A stretch of 64,000 nt of DNA from an uncultured Pseudomonadota bacterium (GCA_903879335.1 CAIRLC010000031.1:1-64000), one strand, 5' to 3'. Shown: positions 16,181 through 24,951, numbered from the stretch's first letter. Program-made: numbers and translations. Notes: generated from the sequence alone by a model not told the origin.

Positions 16181-17365
16181 TCACAAGCCATTCCACGGCA
16201 CTACGTGGACGCCGCTGCGAACCAAAGCCTCGGTGCCGCCGTACACCAGCTGCTTTTCGATCTTCTCGCTCGCACCCCTGTCTACCAGCAATTTCTCCAA
16301 CGCGTGCATGCCCTGGAAGTAGTCGCTCCCCAGGGTTTCGCCGGACTTGGCTTCCACCAGCAGCAATCGATCTGTCTGGGGTTCGATGAAATCCACTTCG
16401 ATTCCGCGCGATTCCCTGAAATGAAACAGCTGCGGCACTTCGCCGCGGTGAATTTTCATCTTATAGAGCTCGGAAAATACCCAGGTTTCAAACACCGCTC
16501 CGCGTAGCGGATGGTGCCGCAATTGCGCTGGCTCCTTGATTCCCAGCAGGTAGCAGACCAGGCCGGTGTCGAAGAAATGCAGCTTCGGTGCTTTCACGAT
16601 CTGTTTCTTGATGTTTCGATGCCATGCCGGCAATCGACAACACAGGAAGCTCGATTCCAGTACCGACAGCCACGCATTGGCGGTGTTATGCGAGATGCCC
16701 GCATCGGCACCCAATGCAGACAAACTCAGCTCTTGAGCGGTGTGCGCTGCGCACAGCCGCAGGAAGGTGGTGAAGCGGCCCAGATCGCCGACGTTGAGGA
16801 TCTGCCGCACGTCACGCTGAACGTAGGTAGCCACGTAGTCGGCCAGCCACTGCTGTGCTGGAATGCTGCGATCGTAAATGCGCGGGTAGCAGCCGCTCCA
16901 CAGCAGCTCAAACAGATCCTTGGGCGCATTCGAAAAGCCGGCAAGCTCCGCGCGGCTGAAGGGCAATAGATGCAGTATTCCGGCCCGCCCCGCTAGCGAT
17001 TGCGATACGGCGTGGGAAATCGCCAGGTTCTGCGAGCCCGTCAGAATGAATCGTCCCGGCGTGGGATCGCGATCGACTTCATCCTGGAGATAGCTCAATA
17101 GGTCCGGTGCGTGCTGCACTTCGTCGATGATCGCGCCGGCGCGGTATTCCGACAGGAAGCCCCGCGGGTCGGTGCGGGCAAAGTCCCGGGTATCCAGGGG
17201 TTCCAGCGTCACGTAGGCCTTGTCGGGGAAAGCGGCCCTGGTCAGCGTCGTCTTGCCTGATTGGCGCGGTCCGTCCAGCAGCACAACCGGGTAATACCCA
17301 GACGTAATAGTCAGCTTATTCAATAAGGTACGTGGGTTCACAATACCGCCCGAAGTAGTCTGCAT
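16181..17365 (-). CDS. AAA ATPase with DUF4143 domain
   Basis: A 394-residue protein. The P-loop LLDGPRQSGKTTL lies near residue 25, Walker B-like AGAIIDEVQHAPDLL near 75, and sensor FILTGSQN near 105. The C-terminal DUF4143 nuclease-like part has GAVFETWVFSELYK and REIEVDF-like RGIEVDFIE...LLLVEAKSGET, as in PD-(D/E)xK folds. This family is scattered and often carried on mobile DNA. Its function is unsettled, with defence or toxin-type roles proposed. I start at ATG 17365 (MQTTSGGIVNPRTLL); the open frame extends 38 codons further up, but that part is unlike the family. It is cargo of the dusA element. Confidence 0.85.
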   Translation of the reverse strand: MQTTSGGIVNPRTLLNKLTITSGYYPVVLLDGPRQSGKTTLTRAAFPDKAYVTLEPLDTRDFARTDPRGFLSEYRAGAIIDEVQHAPDLLSYLQDEVDRDPTPGRFILTGSQNLAISHAVSQSLAGRAGILHLLPFSRAELAGFSNAPKDLFELLWSGCYPRIYDRSIPAQQWLADYVATYVQRDVRQILNVGDLGRFTTFLRLCAAHTAQELSLSALGADAGISHNTANAWLSVLESSFLCCRLPAWHRNIKKQIVKAPKLHFFDTGLVCYLLGIKEPAQLRHHPLRGAVFETWVFSELYKMKIHRGEVPQLFHFRESRGIEVDFIEPQTDRLLLVEAKSGETLGSDYFQGMHALEKLLVDRGASEKIEKQLVYGGTEALVRSGVHVVPWNGL

Positions 17366-17598
17366 AAATTGTAAATGCGATTGACAAGTTATGCAAGGCG
17401 CCTGCCGAGAACCGAGGCGGCCCAAACCCTCAACGCGTCGTCCCTTACCGATTTGCCTCAACAGCGCCCGGCCGGTCAATCGCTCATGTTGCGCTTCGCA
17501 GGTGTCAATGCGAACTGCCGGCGTTCAGCAACCTGATCCAAACGATGGTCGCGCCCGGCATCAATACTCGGCGAACGGCTGTTAGGTTTTGGGCTGTT

Positions 17599-18117
17599 TT
17601 AGCATGTATGCAGGATAGCCTCGCGGCTGCCGTTTATAACAACATGGTTGCCGTGAACGGCGGCCCGCGGGACGACGCCGATCCAGATGAGGTCGTTGAT
17701 GACGGTCGCTGGGCCGGCGCCGTCGGCGCGGCGCGCCTGAACGTGCCGAATAAGCTCACCGGAGGTCAGCTTGACGGCATCGGCCTTGCCGAGCGCGTGG
17801 CGCTCTAGGAATTCCAGATGGGTCTGCTTGCAGCGCTGCCAGCGCGCGACCGTCTCGAATGTATCGATGTACCAGCGGATCAACTCGGCGACGGTGGGCG
17901 TGCCGTGTTGTACGCGAACCAGGGCTGCCGGGTCTTCAAGCGCGACTTCGCGGTGTTTTGCCCATCTCTGGGCCGCGGTGCGATGATTGAACGTTTTGCT
18001 TTCCTGGTGCAGCACCATTGCTCCGCGACGAAGACGGACCACATCCGTATAGCGCGTGACACCATTCGCTTGCCGGCGTGCTTTGATCGTGGGCCTGATG
18101 AATCCTTGAGGGGACAA
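17599..18117 (-). pseudogene. Tyrosine integrase, N-terminal fragment
   Basis: 172 residues. A small N-terminal arm-binding domain (GVTRYTDVVRLRRGAMVLHQESKTFNHRTAAQRWAKHREVALEDP) is followed by the SAM-like core-binding domain (TVAELIRWYIDTFETVARWQRCKQTHLEFL...), ending at ATVINDLIWIGVV. The catalytic domain with R-H-R-Y is absent: after about residue 148 the sequence becomes unrelated and stops. The start lies 170 nt from the right dusA boundary, pointing into the element, which is the usual place for such integrases. The protein cannot recombine DNA. It is the decayed integrase of the dusA element. Confidence 0.8.
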
Positions 18118-18136
18118 GCGGTGCGCAAGGCATTCT

Positions 18137-18155
18137 TGTCCCCTTTATGTCCCCT
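18137..18155. repeat. TGTCCCCT repeats near the dusA integration site
   Basis: TGTCCCCT occurs at 18137-18144 and 18148-18155 (period 11 nt), with a third copy on the opposite strand at 18109-18116, at the integrase start codon. They lie 130-180 nt from the dusA core site and next to int, where arm-type integrase sites are expected. Confidence 0.45.
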
Positions 18156-18208
18156 CGGCAACCTGTAAACTCCCCGGAATCCGCAGAAATAGCGCAGCAA
18201 CTACACAA

Positions 18209-19252
18209 GTGGAAAACGCTGAGAAAATAGGCATTTCCTCCGGGAAAAGCGGCGCCGGACTCGACCGGCGGCTGTCGGTCGCCCCCATGTTGGACTGGAC
18301 GGATCGCCACTATCGGCATTTCGTACGGCTCATTGCGCCACGCACGCTGCTGTATTCGGAGATGATCGTCGCGGAAGCGATTCTGCGTGGGGATCCGGCC
18401 CGGCTCTTGGGTTATTCAGCGCAGGAGCATCCGCTCGCACTTCAATTAGGGGGCAGTGATCCGCAGCGCTTGGCTATGGCAGCGCGTGTTGGCGAAGAGT
18501 TCGGTTATGACGAGATCAACCTCAACGTGGGTTGTCCGAGCGAACGCGTCCAAAATGCAACCTTCGGCGCCTGTCTGATGGCGGCTCCACAACGAGTCGC
18601 CGAGTGCGTCGCAGCCATCCAGCACGCCGTAGCAGTTCCGGTCACGGTGAAGTGTCGGATCGGGATTGATGACCAAGATCAGTACGAATTTCTATTGCGC
18701 TTTGTGGAGTCGGTGGCGGAGGCGGGCTGTAAGCATTTTATTGTGCACGCGCGTAAAGCCATCCTGTCGGGACTCACGCCGCGCCAGAATCGCGACATTC
18801 CACCCTTGCGTTATGAGGTGGTTTACCAATTAAAGCGCGAGCGACCGGACCTACACATTGCGATCAATGGCGGCATCCGCTCGGTGGCAGAAGCAACGGA
18901 GCATGTTCGGGTGGTTGATGGCGTGATGGTCGGGCGTGAGGCCTACCACAACCCTTACGTGCTGGCGGACTTGGAAGCTGCGCTCTTGGGCAATGTGGCG
19001 ACTCCGCCCATGGAACCCGCGTTATTGGTTGAAACAATTCGCGGATATGTTGAGACAGAACTAAAGGCTGGCGTCCGTCTGCACTCCATGACCCGACATT
19101 TATTGGGCCTGTACGCCCACCGTTCAGGCGCCCGATCGTTTCGGCGAGTAATCTCCGAATTTGCGACACGTCCCGGCGTGGGATTTGAAGTACTGGACGC
19201 AGCGGTCCGAGCAGCCGAGGGTCAAACCGGAATTCCGAGCGTTATTTCCTAG
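18209..19252 (+). CDS. dusA: tRNA-dihydrouridine synthase A
   Basis: A 347-residue FMN enzyme that reduces U20/U20a in the tRNA D-loop. RRLSVAPMLDWTDRHYRHFVRLI is the DusA N-terminal block, NLNVGCPSERVQNATFGACLM carries the catalytic cysteine, and INGGIRSVAEA and VDGVMVGREAYHNPY form the FMN phosphate site. Length is normal. The first ~26 residues (from GTG 18209) lie inside the element. They replace the original N-terminus left at 16035, so the gene is restored but now separated from ybdK. A promoter must lie within the element. The cyclase gene follows after 22 nt. Confidence 0.93.
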   Translation: MENAEKIGISSGKSGAGLDRRLSVAPMLDWTDRHYRHFVRLIAPRTLLYSEMIVAEAILRGDPARLLGYSAQEHPLALQLGGSDPQRLAMAARVGEEFGYDEINLNVGCPSERVQNATFGACLMAAPQRVAECVAAIQHAVAVPVTVKCRIGIDDQDQYEFLLRFVESVAEAGCKHFIVHARKAILSGLTPRQNRDIPPLRYEVVYQLKRERPDLHIAINGGIRSVAEATEHVRVVDGVMVGREAYHNPYVLADLEAALLGNVATPPMEPALLVETIRGYVETELKAGVRLHSMTRHLLGLYAHRSGARSFRRVISEFATRPGVGFEVLDAAVRAAEGQTGIPSVIS

Positions 19253-19274
19253 TGACCGGACTATACTCAGTCTG

Positions 19275-20177
19275 ATGCGCACGGATGTACAACTCGCAGT
19301 GCTCTTCGCCGACGTCGTTGGATCGACCCGACTGTATGAACGCTTGGGTGATGCGGCTGCCCGTGAACTGATTGCGGCGTCCTTGGACTTAATGAAAGAC
19401 GCCACGAGCCATCACGGCGGCACCGTCGTGAAGACCATGGGCGATGAGATCATGGCCACCTTCGCTCACGCCAGTGATGCGATTTCGGCAGCCGCGCGAA
19501 TGCAGCGGCAAATCGGCGAAGATTCTAAATTCACCGCCGCTCAATCACGGATCGCGCTGCGAATTGGTTGTCATTTCGGGCCCGTTGTGTGGGAGCAACA
19601 CGACGTGTTCGGTTCCACGGTTCACACGGCTAATCGCCTGACGAGCCAAGCCAAGGCCGGTCAGATTATGGTCACTGAGGCGGTGGTCTCTCGACTGCCG
19701 CCCGATTGGCGCTCTTCCATCCGCCACGTTGATGTCGCGACGCTGCGAGGTTTTCAGGACGAAGTCGAATTATATGAGGTGATTTGGCACGCTGAGGATG
19801 TCACCAACGTCTTGCGGCTGCCCGCAGCCTTCGGATCTGGGCGTACCCGGGCAACGCGATTACGGCTCAGCGTCAACGGGACGGAGATCGAGCTCTGTGA
19901 GGAGGGTGGCGCCATTCAGATGGGCCGAGCCGATACCTGCGAATTGGTGGTGCAGGGCAGCCTAGTTTCTCGATTGCATGCGCGAATCGACGTTTCCAAA
20001 GGCGGTTTCCGGTTCGTCGATCAGTCCACGAACGGGAGTTTTGTGCAGGTAGACGGTGGCGACCCCGTCTTTGTCCGCCGTGATTCAATGACCCTTGAAG
20101 GTAACGGCTGGATTGGACTCGGCCGGGAGCCTGATGACCAGGATCCCGGCAGTATCCGTTATGCCTGCGAGGACTGA
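19275..20177 (+). CDS. Class III nucleotide cyclase with C-terminal FHA domain
   Basis: A 300-residue soluble protein. Residues ~5-175 form a class III adenylate/guanylate cyclase domain: the metal aspartates are in LFADVVGST and MGDEIMATF, and the lysine in VVKTMGDE is as in adenylate cyclases. In DVFGSTVHTANRLTSQA the position usually held by Asn (VN) is His, while the Arg is kept. Residues ~200-290 form an FHA phosphothreonine-binding domain (IQMGRADTCELVV, SRLHARI, FVDQSTNGSFV). The start is ATG 19275, 22 nt after dusA. The FHA tail suggests recruitment or control by a Ser/Thr kinase. No such kinase is adjacent. The 3' end overlaps convergent pckG by 19 nt. Confidence 0.86.
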   Translation: MRTDVQLAVLFADVVGSTRLYERLGDAAARELIAASLDLMKDATSHHGGTVVKTMGDEIMATFAHASDAISAAARMQRQIGEDSKFTAAQSRIALRIGCHFGPVVWEQHDVFGSTVHTANRLTSQAKAGQIMVTEAVVSRLPPDWRSSIRHVDVATLRGFQDEVELYEVIWHAEDVTNVLRLPAAFGSGRTRATRLRLSVNGTEIELCEEGGAIQMGRADTCELVVQGSLVSRLHARIDVSKGGFRFVDQSTNGSFVQVDGGDPVFVRRDSMTLEGNGWIGLGREPDDQDPGSIRYACED

Positions 20178-21946
20178 GCACCTAAGCGTGTGATGGCCAT
20201 GTCGATCCGCGCATGAAACTCGGCCGGTACGCGATCGCCGTAACTATTGAATTCCCGCCGCAGATCCTCGAACTCAGCGCGCCAATCGTCCGCATCTACG
20301 GCGAGCAGTTCCTCGATGCTTGCAGGATCGATCGGGAGGCCCTCAAGTGGCAGATCATCGGGTGTGGGCATTCGACCGATAGGCGTTTCGATCGCGCCGG
20401 CGCGTCCAGCAACACGTTCTAAAATCCAGGCTAAAACCCGCAAGTTCTCGCCGAAGCCGGGCCAGATGAAGCGGCCATTGGCGTCCCGCCGGAACCAATT
20501 GACGTGATATACGCGCGGCGGGTTCGCCAGCTTGGCTCCGACATTCATCCAATGCTGCCAGTAATCACCAAAGTGATACCCACAGAACGGCTTCATGGCC
20601 ATAGGATCGCGACGGAGCACACCAACGGCACCGGTCGCGGCGGCGGTGGTTTCAGAGGCGACGCTGGCGCCGAGCAGAACGCCATGCGTCCAGTCGGCAG
20701 CTTCACAGACGAGTGGCGCGAGTGAACGGCGGCGACCACCAAATATGATGGCTGACAAAGGTACGCCACCGGCTTGATGCGCTTCGTTCGCATAGACCGG
20801 ATTGTTCAATGCGGAGACGGTGAAGCGTGCGTTTGGATGCGCAGCAGGACCCTTCTCTGCATCGTAAGGTTGACCTCGCCAGTCGATGGCGGGTGTTCCC
20901 TCTAAGCCTTCCCACCACGGCTTACGGTCTTCAGTCAGCGCGACGTTGGTGAAGAGGGTGTCGCTGCGCACCATGTCATGGGCATTGCGATTGCTGCTCG
21001 CATTTGTGCCGGGTGCGACGCCAAAATATCCGGCTTCCGGATTGATAGCCCACAGGCGGCCATCCGTGCCGGGGTGGAGCCACGCGATATCGTCCCCTAA
21101 GGTTCGGACGGTCCAGCCCGGCATGGAGGCGGGTGGAATCAGCATGGCTAAATTCGTTTTGCCGCACGCAGACGGAAAGGCCGCTGCAACGTAATGAGTC
21201 TCTCCAGCCGGGTTGGTGATTGCGACCAGCAACATGTGCTCAGCGAGCCAACCTTCATCACGCGCTTGCCAACTGGCGATACGCAGAGCGTGGCATTTCT
21301 TACCGAGCAGCGCGTTGCCGCCGTAGCCGGAGCCGAAGCTCTTGATGGACAGCTCCTCCGGGAAATGCATGATGAAGCGGCGGTCGGGATCAAGATCGCC
21401 GGTGGAGTGCAGGCCCCGCACGAACTTGGATTCCCGCCGAATGCGGTTTAGGGCGGCTGCCCCCATACGTGTCATGAGCCGCATATTCAGGACGACATAG
21501 GGGCTGTCCGTGATTTCGACGCCGCACCGTGCGAAGGGTGAATCGATCGGTCCCATGCAATACGGCACGACATAGAGGGTGCGCCCACGCATACAGCCTT
21601 TGAAAAGACTGTCCATGCGGGCGTGGGCTTCGGCCGGGGGCAGCCAGTGATTGTTGGGTCCGGCATCAGCTTGCGATTGCGTGCAGACGAAGGTGAGATG
21701 TTCGACGCGAGCCACATCGTTTGGATGCGAACGGTAGAGATGGCAGCCTGGATAGTCCGCATGCAGCGTTTCCAGATCTCCGGCGGCTAAGAGCGCCGAG
21801 GTCAAGGCCTGAGCCTCTTCAGCGGTGCCGTCGCACCAATGGACGGCGGTGGGCTCGGTGAGAGCCGTGACTTCGCTCACCCATTGATCAAGATCGGTGG
21901 GGGAATTAAAGGGACTCGATTGCTGATTCACTGGAAGACTACTCAT
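20159..21946 (-). CDS. pckG: Phosphoenolpyruvate carboxykinase (GTP)
   Basis: A 595-residue GTP-type PEPCK that converts oxaloacetate to PEP, the first step of gluconeogenesis. FPSACGKTNLAMLIPP is the kinase-1a P-loop of this family, with PWWEGLEG, NTNAHDM-like NASSNRNAHDM and NWFRRD...GFGENLRVL further on. The ATP-type enzyme of enterics is shorter and unrelated in these motifs. The start is ATG 21946 (MSSLPVNQQ); a 17-codon upstream extension is not family-like. An AT-rich 276-bp strip upstream probably holds its promoter. Confidence 0.95.
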   Translation of the reverse strand: MSSLPVNQQSSPFNSPTDLDQWVSEVTALTEPTAVHWCDGTAEEAQALTSALLAAGDLETLHADYPGCHLYRSHPNDVARVEHLTFVCTQSQADAGPNNHWLPPAEAHARMDSLFKGCMRGRTLYVVPYCMGPIDSPFARCGVEITDSPYVVLNMRLMTRMGAAALNRIRRESKFVRGLHSTGDLDPDRRFIMHFPEELSIKSFGSGYGGNALLGKKCHALRIASWQARDEGWLAEHMLLVAITNPAGETHYVAAAFPSACGKTNLAMLIPPASMPGWTVRTLGDDIAWLHPGTDGRLWAINPEAGYFGVAPGTNASSNRNAHDMVRSDTLFTNVALTEDRKPWWEGLEGTPAIDWRGQPYDAEKGPAAHPNARFTVSALNNPVYANEAHQAGGVPLSAIIFGGRRRSLAPLVCEAADWTHGVLLGASVASETTAAATGAVGVLRRDPMAMKPFCGYHFGDYWQHWMNVGAKLANPPRVYHVNWFRRDANGRFIWPGFGENLRVLAWILERVAGRAGAIETPIGRMPTPDDLPLEGLPIDPASIEELLAVDADDWRAEFEDLRREFNSYGDRVPAEFHARIDMAITRLGAQSSQA

Positions 21947-22222
21947 GTAGTGCCGGACTCCGTGCTGGACAGGTAAATAATACGGAAAAAATAACAAATT
22001 GACGCAATGCGGGATTAAAAATGTAGTGACTTCTGTAGTGCTTTAAATAATAATAAAAACAGGGGATTAGACGATTCATTTGGCAACCGAAAAGGTTGTT
22101 TTTCTTGTTCATCGACTGAAATCGTTTGCATGCCCAGAAAGGCAGTGCGCATCGCTTGCGTCGGTTGATGGTGACGGGGATGATGCTGCGGCGCCGCAGG
22201 TGTACCTTTTGCGGTTGGAGCG
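21947..22222. promoter_or_regulatory. AT-rich divergent intergenic region pckG/yoaA
   Basis: About 276 bp with no gene and a conspicuously AT-rich core (21970-22060), unlike its surroundings. On the minus strand a TATTAT near 21980 could be the -10 of pckG. The heptamer TGTAGTG recurs (21946, 22023 and 22034 regions), possibly an operator half-site. Confidence 0.4.
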
Positions 22223-24175
22223 TTGATTCTCGTGATCTCGGCATGGCGATCGCTCCTCTTACCCGATAGCCCTTTGGCCGATGTGCTTCCGGGGTACCAA
22301 CCGCGTGTCGAGCAACAGGTCATGGCCGAGGCCGTCACTGAGGCGATCGAACAACGGACGCATCTCGTGGTTGAAGCGGGAACGGGAACCGGCAAAACCT
22401 TTGCCTATCTGATCCCGGTGCTCCTGAGCGGCGCCAAAGTGTTGGTTTCGACCGGTACGCGAAATCTTCAGGACCAATTATTTCACCGCGATTTGCCGAT
22501 GCTATGCGGGCTCGTGGGTCGACCGGTTCGGATTGCCGTGCTCAAAGGCCGCTCCAACTACCTCTGTCGTCATCGCCTGTCGCTTGAGGTGGCCGCGCCG
22601 CCACTGCCGGGATTTGAACGCGGCCGCCAGCGGGCCCTCGGCCGAATCGTTCGCTGGTCGGAGTCGACCGAGACGGGCGATATTGCAGAAGTGGATTCGA
22701 TTGCCGATAACGATCCGATTTGGCCCGCCGTGACGTCGACTCGTGACAATTGCCTCGGCCAGGATTGCCCTGAATTCCGACGCTGTCATGTCTTGCTGGC
22801 CCGGCGCGAGGCGCAAGCGGCCGATGTGGTGGTCGTGAACCATCATCTTCTGTTAGCGGACATGGCCTTGCGTGAAGAGGGTTTTGGCGAGCTCTTGCCC
22901 GGCGCCCAAGCGGTGATTCTGGACGAGGCACATCAGTTTCCAGAGGTGGCCGCACAGTTTTTTGGTACCCGGTTTGGTTCCCGAGCAGCGCTAGGGCTCG
23001 TGCGTGATGCTGAGCTTGAAGTGACGCGTGCCGGTTTGTTGGACGGTGCAGCCCGGGCGCAATTGGCTGAGATAGAGACGGCCGTATCGGCGATTAGTCT
23101 CGCGTTATCCGGTTTGGGCGACCGAATTGAGTGGGGGCGCTTACCAGACGCGGTGCTTGAAGCTGCGGAGGAGCTCGCCCTTGGCTTAGAGACCATTGCC
23201 GAGCGCTACGATGATCCGGCGATCGAAGTGCCGGCGGTCCGACAATGTGGGCGACGCGCCTTTGAGGCGGCGGGTCGATTGCGCGGTCTACTCACGCTTG
23301 ATGAATCGACCGGGCTCCAGTGGGTCGATAATGCGGCTCGATATTTTAGTTTCGAGTTTATTCCTTTTGAGGTGGCCGATCGTTTGAGGCTACAAACGCA
23401 AGAGCGACCGTGCGCCTGGGTGCACACCTCGGCAACCTTGGCGGTCGGCGACAACTTCGGCCACTACGTGCAACGCGTGGGGGCAGATAACGCCCGTACC
23501 TTGCAGATCGCGAGTCCCTTCAACTACGCCGATCAAGCCCGCTTGTATTTGCCACCTGATATGCCGGACCCTGCGGATCGCGCTTTCAATCGGGCGTTGA
23601 TCGAGGCGGCAATGCCGCTCTTGCGGGCTGCAGGTGGGCGCGCGTTTTTGCTGTTCACGAGTCACCGAGCCTTAAGCGAAGCCGCTTATTTATTGCGAGA
23701 GGCCATGCAGGGTGACGACCCGTTTCCGTTGCTGGTGCAGGGCGACATGCCACGAGATGCCCTGGTCAAGCGGTTCCGGGAGATCGGTCACGCGGTGCTC
23801 TTGGGAACGTCCAGTTTTTGGGAGGGTGTTGATGTGCGAGGTCCCGCACTGTCAATTGTAGTGATCGACAAGCTGCCATTCGCATCCCCAGACGATCCAT
23901 TGCTGAAGGCGAGGCTGGAGGGCTTGCGGCGCGCCGGTCGCAATGGCTTCGCGGAGCATCAAATTCCGCAAGCGGTGCTGACCCTCAAACAGGGGGTCGG
24001 GCGCCTGATCCGTGATCCAACCGATTTCGGGGTGGTGATGATCGGTGATCCGCGGTTGCGCTCCAGAAGTTATGGCCGGACTTTTCTCAAGAGTCTGCCG
24101 GCAATGCCGGTCACGACCAAGGTTGAGGAGGCCACGGCTTTTCTCAGGCATCATTTAGACGGACTGATTGAATAG
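22223..24175 (+). CDS. yoaA: DinG-family ATP-dependent helicase YoaA
   Basis: A 650-residue superfamily 2, XPD-like 5'-3' DNA helicase. E. coli YoaA works with the clamp-loader chi subunit in damage tolerance. Walker A is EAGTGTGKTFAYLIP, and the iron-sulphur cysteines are in NYLCRH and NCLGQDCPEFRRC. The DEAH box is VILDEAHQ, and the C-terminal motifs are LLGTSSFWEGVDV and QGVGRLIRD. The nuclease domain of some DinG proteins is absent. The start is uncertain: TTG 22223 is very close to a GGAG, and GTG 22232 is better spaced. It overlaps the open frame of tsaB, so coupling is likely. Confidence 0.9.
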   Translation: MILVISAWRSLLLPDSPLADVLPGYQPRVEQQVMAEAVTEAIEQRTHLVVEAGTGTGKTFAYLIPVLLSGAKVLVSTGTRNLQDQLFHRDLPMLCGLVGRPVRIAVLKGRSNYLCRHRLSLEVAAPPLPGFERGRQRALGRIVRWSESTETGDIAEVDSIADNDPIWPAVTSTRDNCLGQDCPEFRRCHVLLARREAQAADVVVVNHHLLLADMALREEGFGELLPGAQAVILDEAHQFPEVAAQFFGTRFGSRAALGLVRDAELEVTRAGLLDGAARAQLAEIETAVSAISLALSGLGDRIEWGRLPDAVLEAAEELALGLETIAERYDDPAIEVPAVRQCGRRAFEAAGRLRGLLTLDESTGLQWVDNAARYFSFEFIPFEVADRLRLQTQERPCAWVHTSATLAVGDNFGHYVQRVGADNARTLQIASPFNYADQARLYLPPDMPDPADRAFNRALIEAAMPLLRAAGGRAFLLFTSHRALSEAAYLLREAMQGDDPFPLLVQGDMPRDALVKRFREIGHAVLLGTSSFWEGVDVRGPALSIVVIDKLPFASPDDPLLKARLEGLRRAGRNGFAEHQIPQAVLTLKQGVGRLIRDPTDFGVVMIGDPRLRSRSYGRTFLKSLPAMPVTTKVEEATAFLRHHLDGLIE

Positions 24176-24182
24176 GCAATCC

Positions 24183-24884
24183 ATGCGATTACTGGCTCTT
24201 GATACGGCAACCGAGGCGCTGAGCGTCGCCCTCATGGACGAGTCCGGCGTGATCGCCGATCGCTTCGAGGTCATCGGTCGCGGGCATGCGGAGCGCGTAT
24301 TGCCTTGGGTTCAGGCACTCATGACCGATGCTGATTGGCCGATGAGTTCTCTAGATGCGATTGCCGTCGGTCGGGGGCCGGGCGCGTTTACTGGGGTCAG
24401 GATCGGCGTCAGCGCGGCGCAGGGCCTTGCGTTCGGGCTGAACGTGCCCTTACTCGGGGTGTCTGATCTGGCGGCGGTCGCGGCGGGCGCTGCGGCTCGA
24501 GCCACGCAGGCTCGGATGTCCTTTGGCGGCGTGTTGGTGGCACTCGACGCACGGATGGGTGAAGTCTACGCGGCCCTAACACGTCATGACCAAGGCCGAG
24601 TCATATTGGAATGGGAAGCTTTGTTGTCACCTCCGGCGCTACACGCCCGAGTCGGCGGACTGGAATCGCTGGTGTTGGCCGGTCACGGGTTTTCCGCGCA
24701 TCCGACCCTGGCCGAGGCCTTTTCGGGGTCGGTGGCGTGTTACGTGGATGAATTGCCCAGCGCTCGGCTTGTCGCCCGGTTGGCGGCTGCGGACTATGCG
24801 GCGGGTCATCGCCCGGCGGCTGAGGCGCTTGAGCCAGTGTATTTGCGTGACGATGTGGCCAACCGCGCGACGCCTAAGACATGA
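24183..24884 (+). CDS. tsaB: tRNA threonylcarbamoyladenosine biosynthesis protein TsaB
   Basis: A 233-residue ASKHA-fold partner of TsaD in making the t6A modification of tRNAs that read ANN codons. LLALDTATEALSVAL at the N-terminus and AIAVGRGPGAFTGVRIGVSAAQGLAF are diagnostic. It lacks the metal-binding histidines of TsaD, as expected. The start is ATG 24183 (MRLLALDT), 7 nt after the yoaA stop. A PhoB-controlled unit follows. Confidence 0.94.
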   Translation: MRLLALDTATEALSVALMDESGVIADRFEVIGRGHAERVLPWVQALMTDADWPMSSLDAIAVGRGPGAFTGVRIGVSAAQGLAFGLNVPLLGVSDLAAVAAGAAARATQARMSFGGVLVALDARMGEVYAALTRHDQGRVILEWEALLSPPALHARVGGLESLVLAGHGFSAHPTLAEAFSGSVACYVDELPSARLVARLAAADYAAGHRPAAEALEPVYLRDDVANRATPKT

Positions 24885-24917
24885 ATCTGTAGTCTGTTAT
24901 GTGTCAATCACATCACG

Positions 24918-24951
24918 CGGTAATCTAAGTGTCACATTACTTAGGTCTAAT
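24918..24951 (+). promoter_or_regulatory. PhoB box and -10 upstream of phoB
   Basis: CGGTAAT-CTAA-GTGTCAC (24918-24935) fits the 7-4-7 PhoB box (CTGTCAT-AWAW-CTGTCAY), with 6 of 7 matches in the second half. After a 10-nt spacer comes TCTAAT (24946-24951), a 5/6 match to the -10. No -35 is needed in such promoters. It implies autoregulation of phoBR. The same spacing appears at three other sites in this locus. Confidence 0.65.

Larger units (their letters stand above)
16083..18304. mobile_element. Decayed integrative element in the 5' end of dusA
   Basis: The block is bounded by two similar sequences, ATGATGGACTGGACCGAC (16083-16100) and ATGTTGGACTGGACGGAT (18287-18304), which encode the same dusA motif MxDWTD. 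Inside are an AAA/DUF4143 ATPase gene and an integrase gene cut short, both on the minus strand. Integrative elements that target the 5' end of dusA and restore it with their own sequence are an established class. This is a small remnant of one. With no complete integrase it should be fixed in place. The strip 17366-17598 between the two genes holds nothing I can identify. Confidence 0.8.

Noticed and set aside
24894-24911. A second PhoB box (CTGTTAT...) upstream of phoB
   Set aside because: The following half-site is out of the 11-nt register, unlike the site at 24918-24935.
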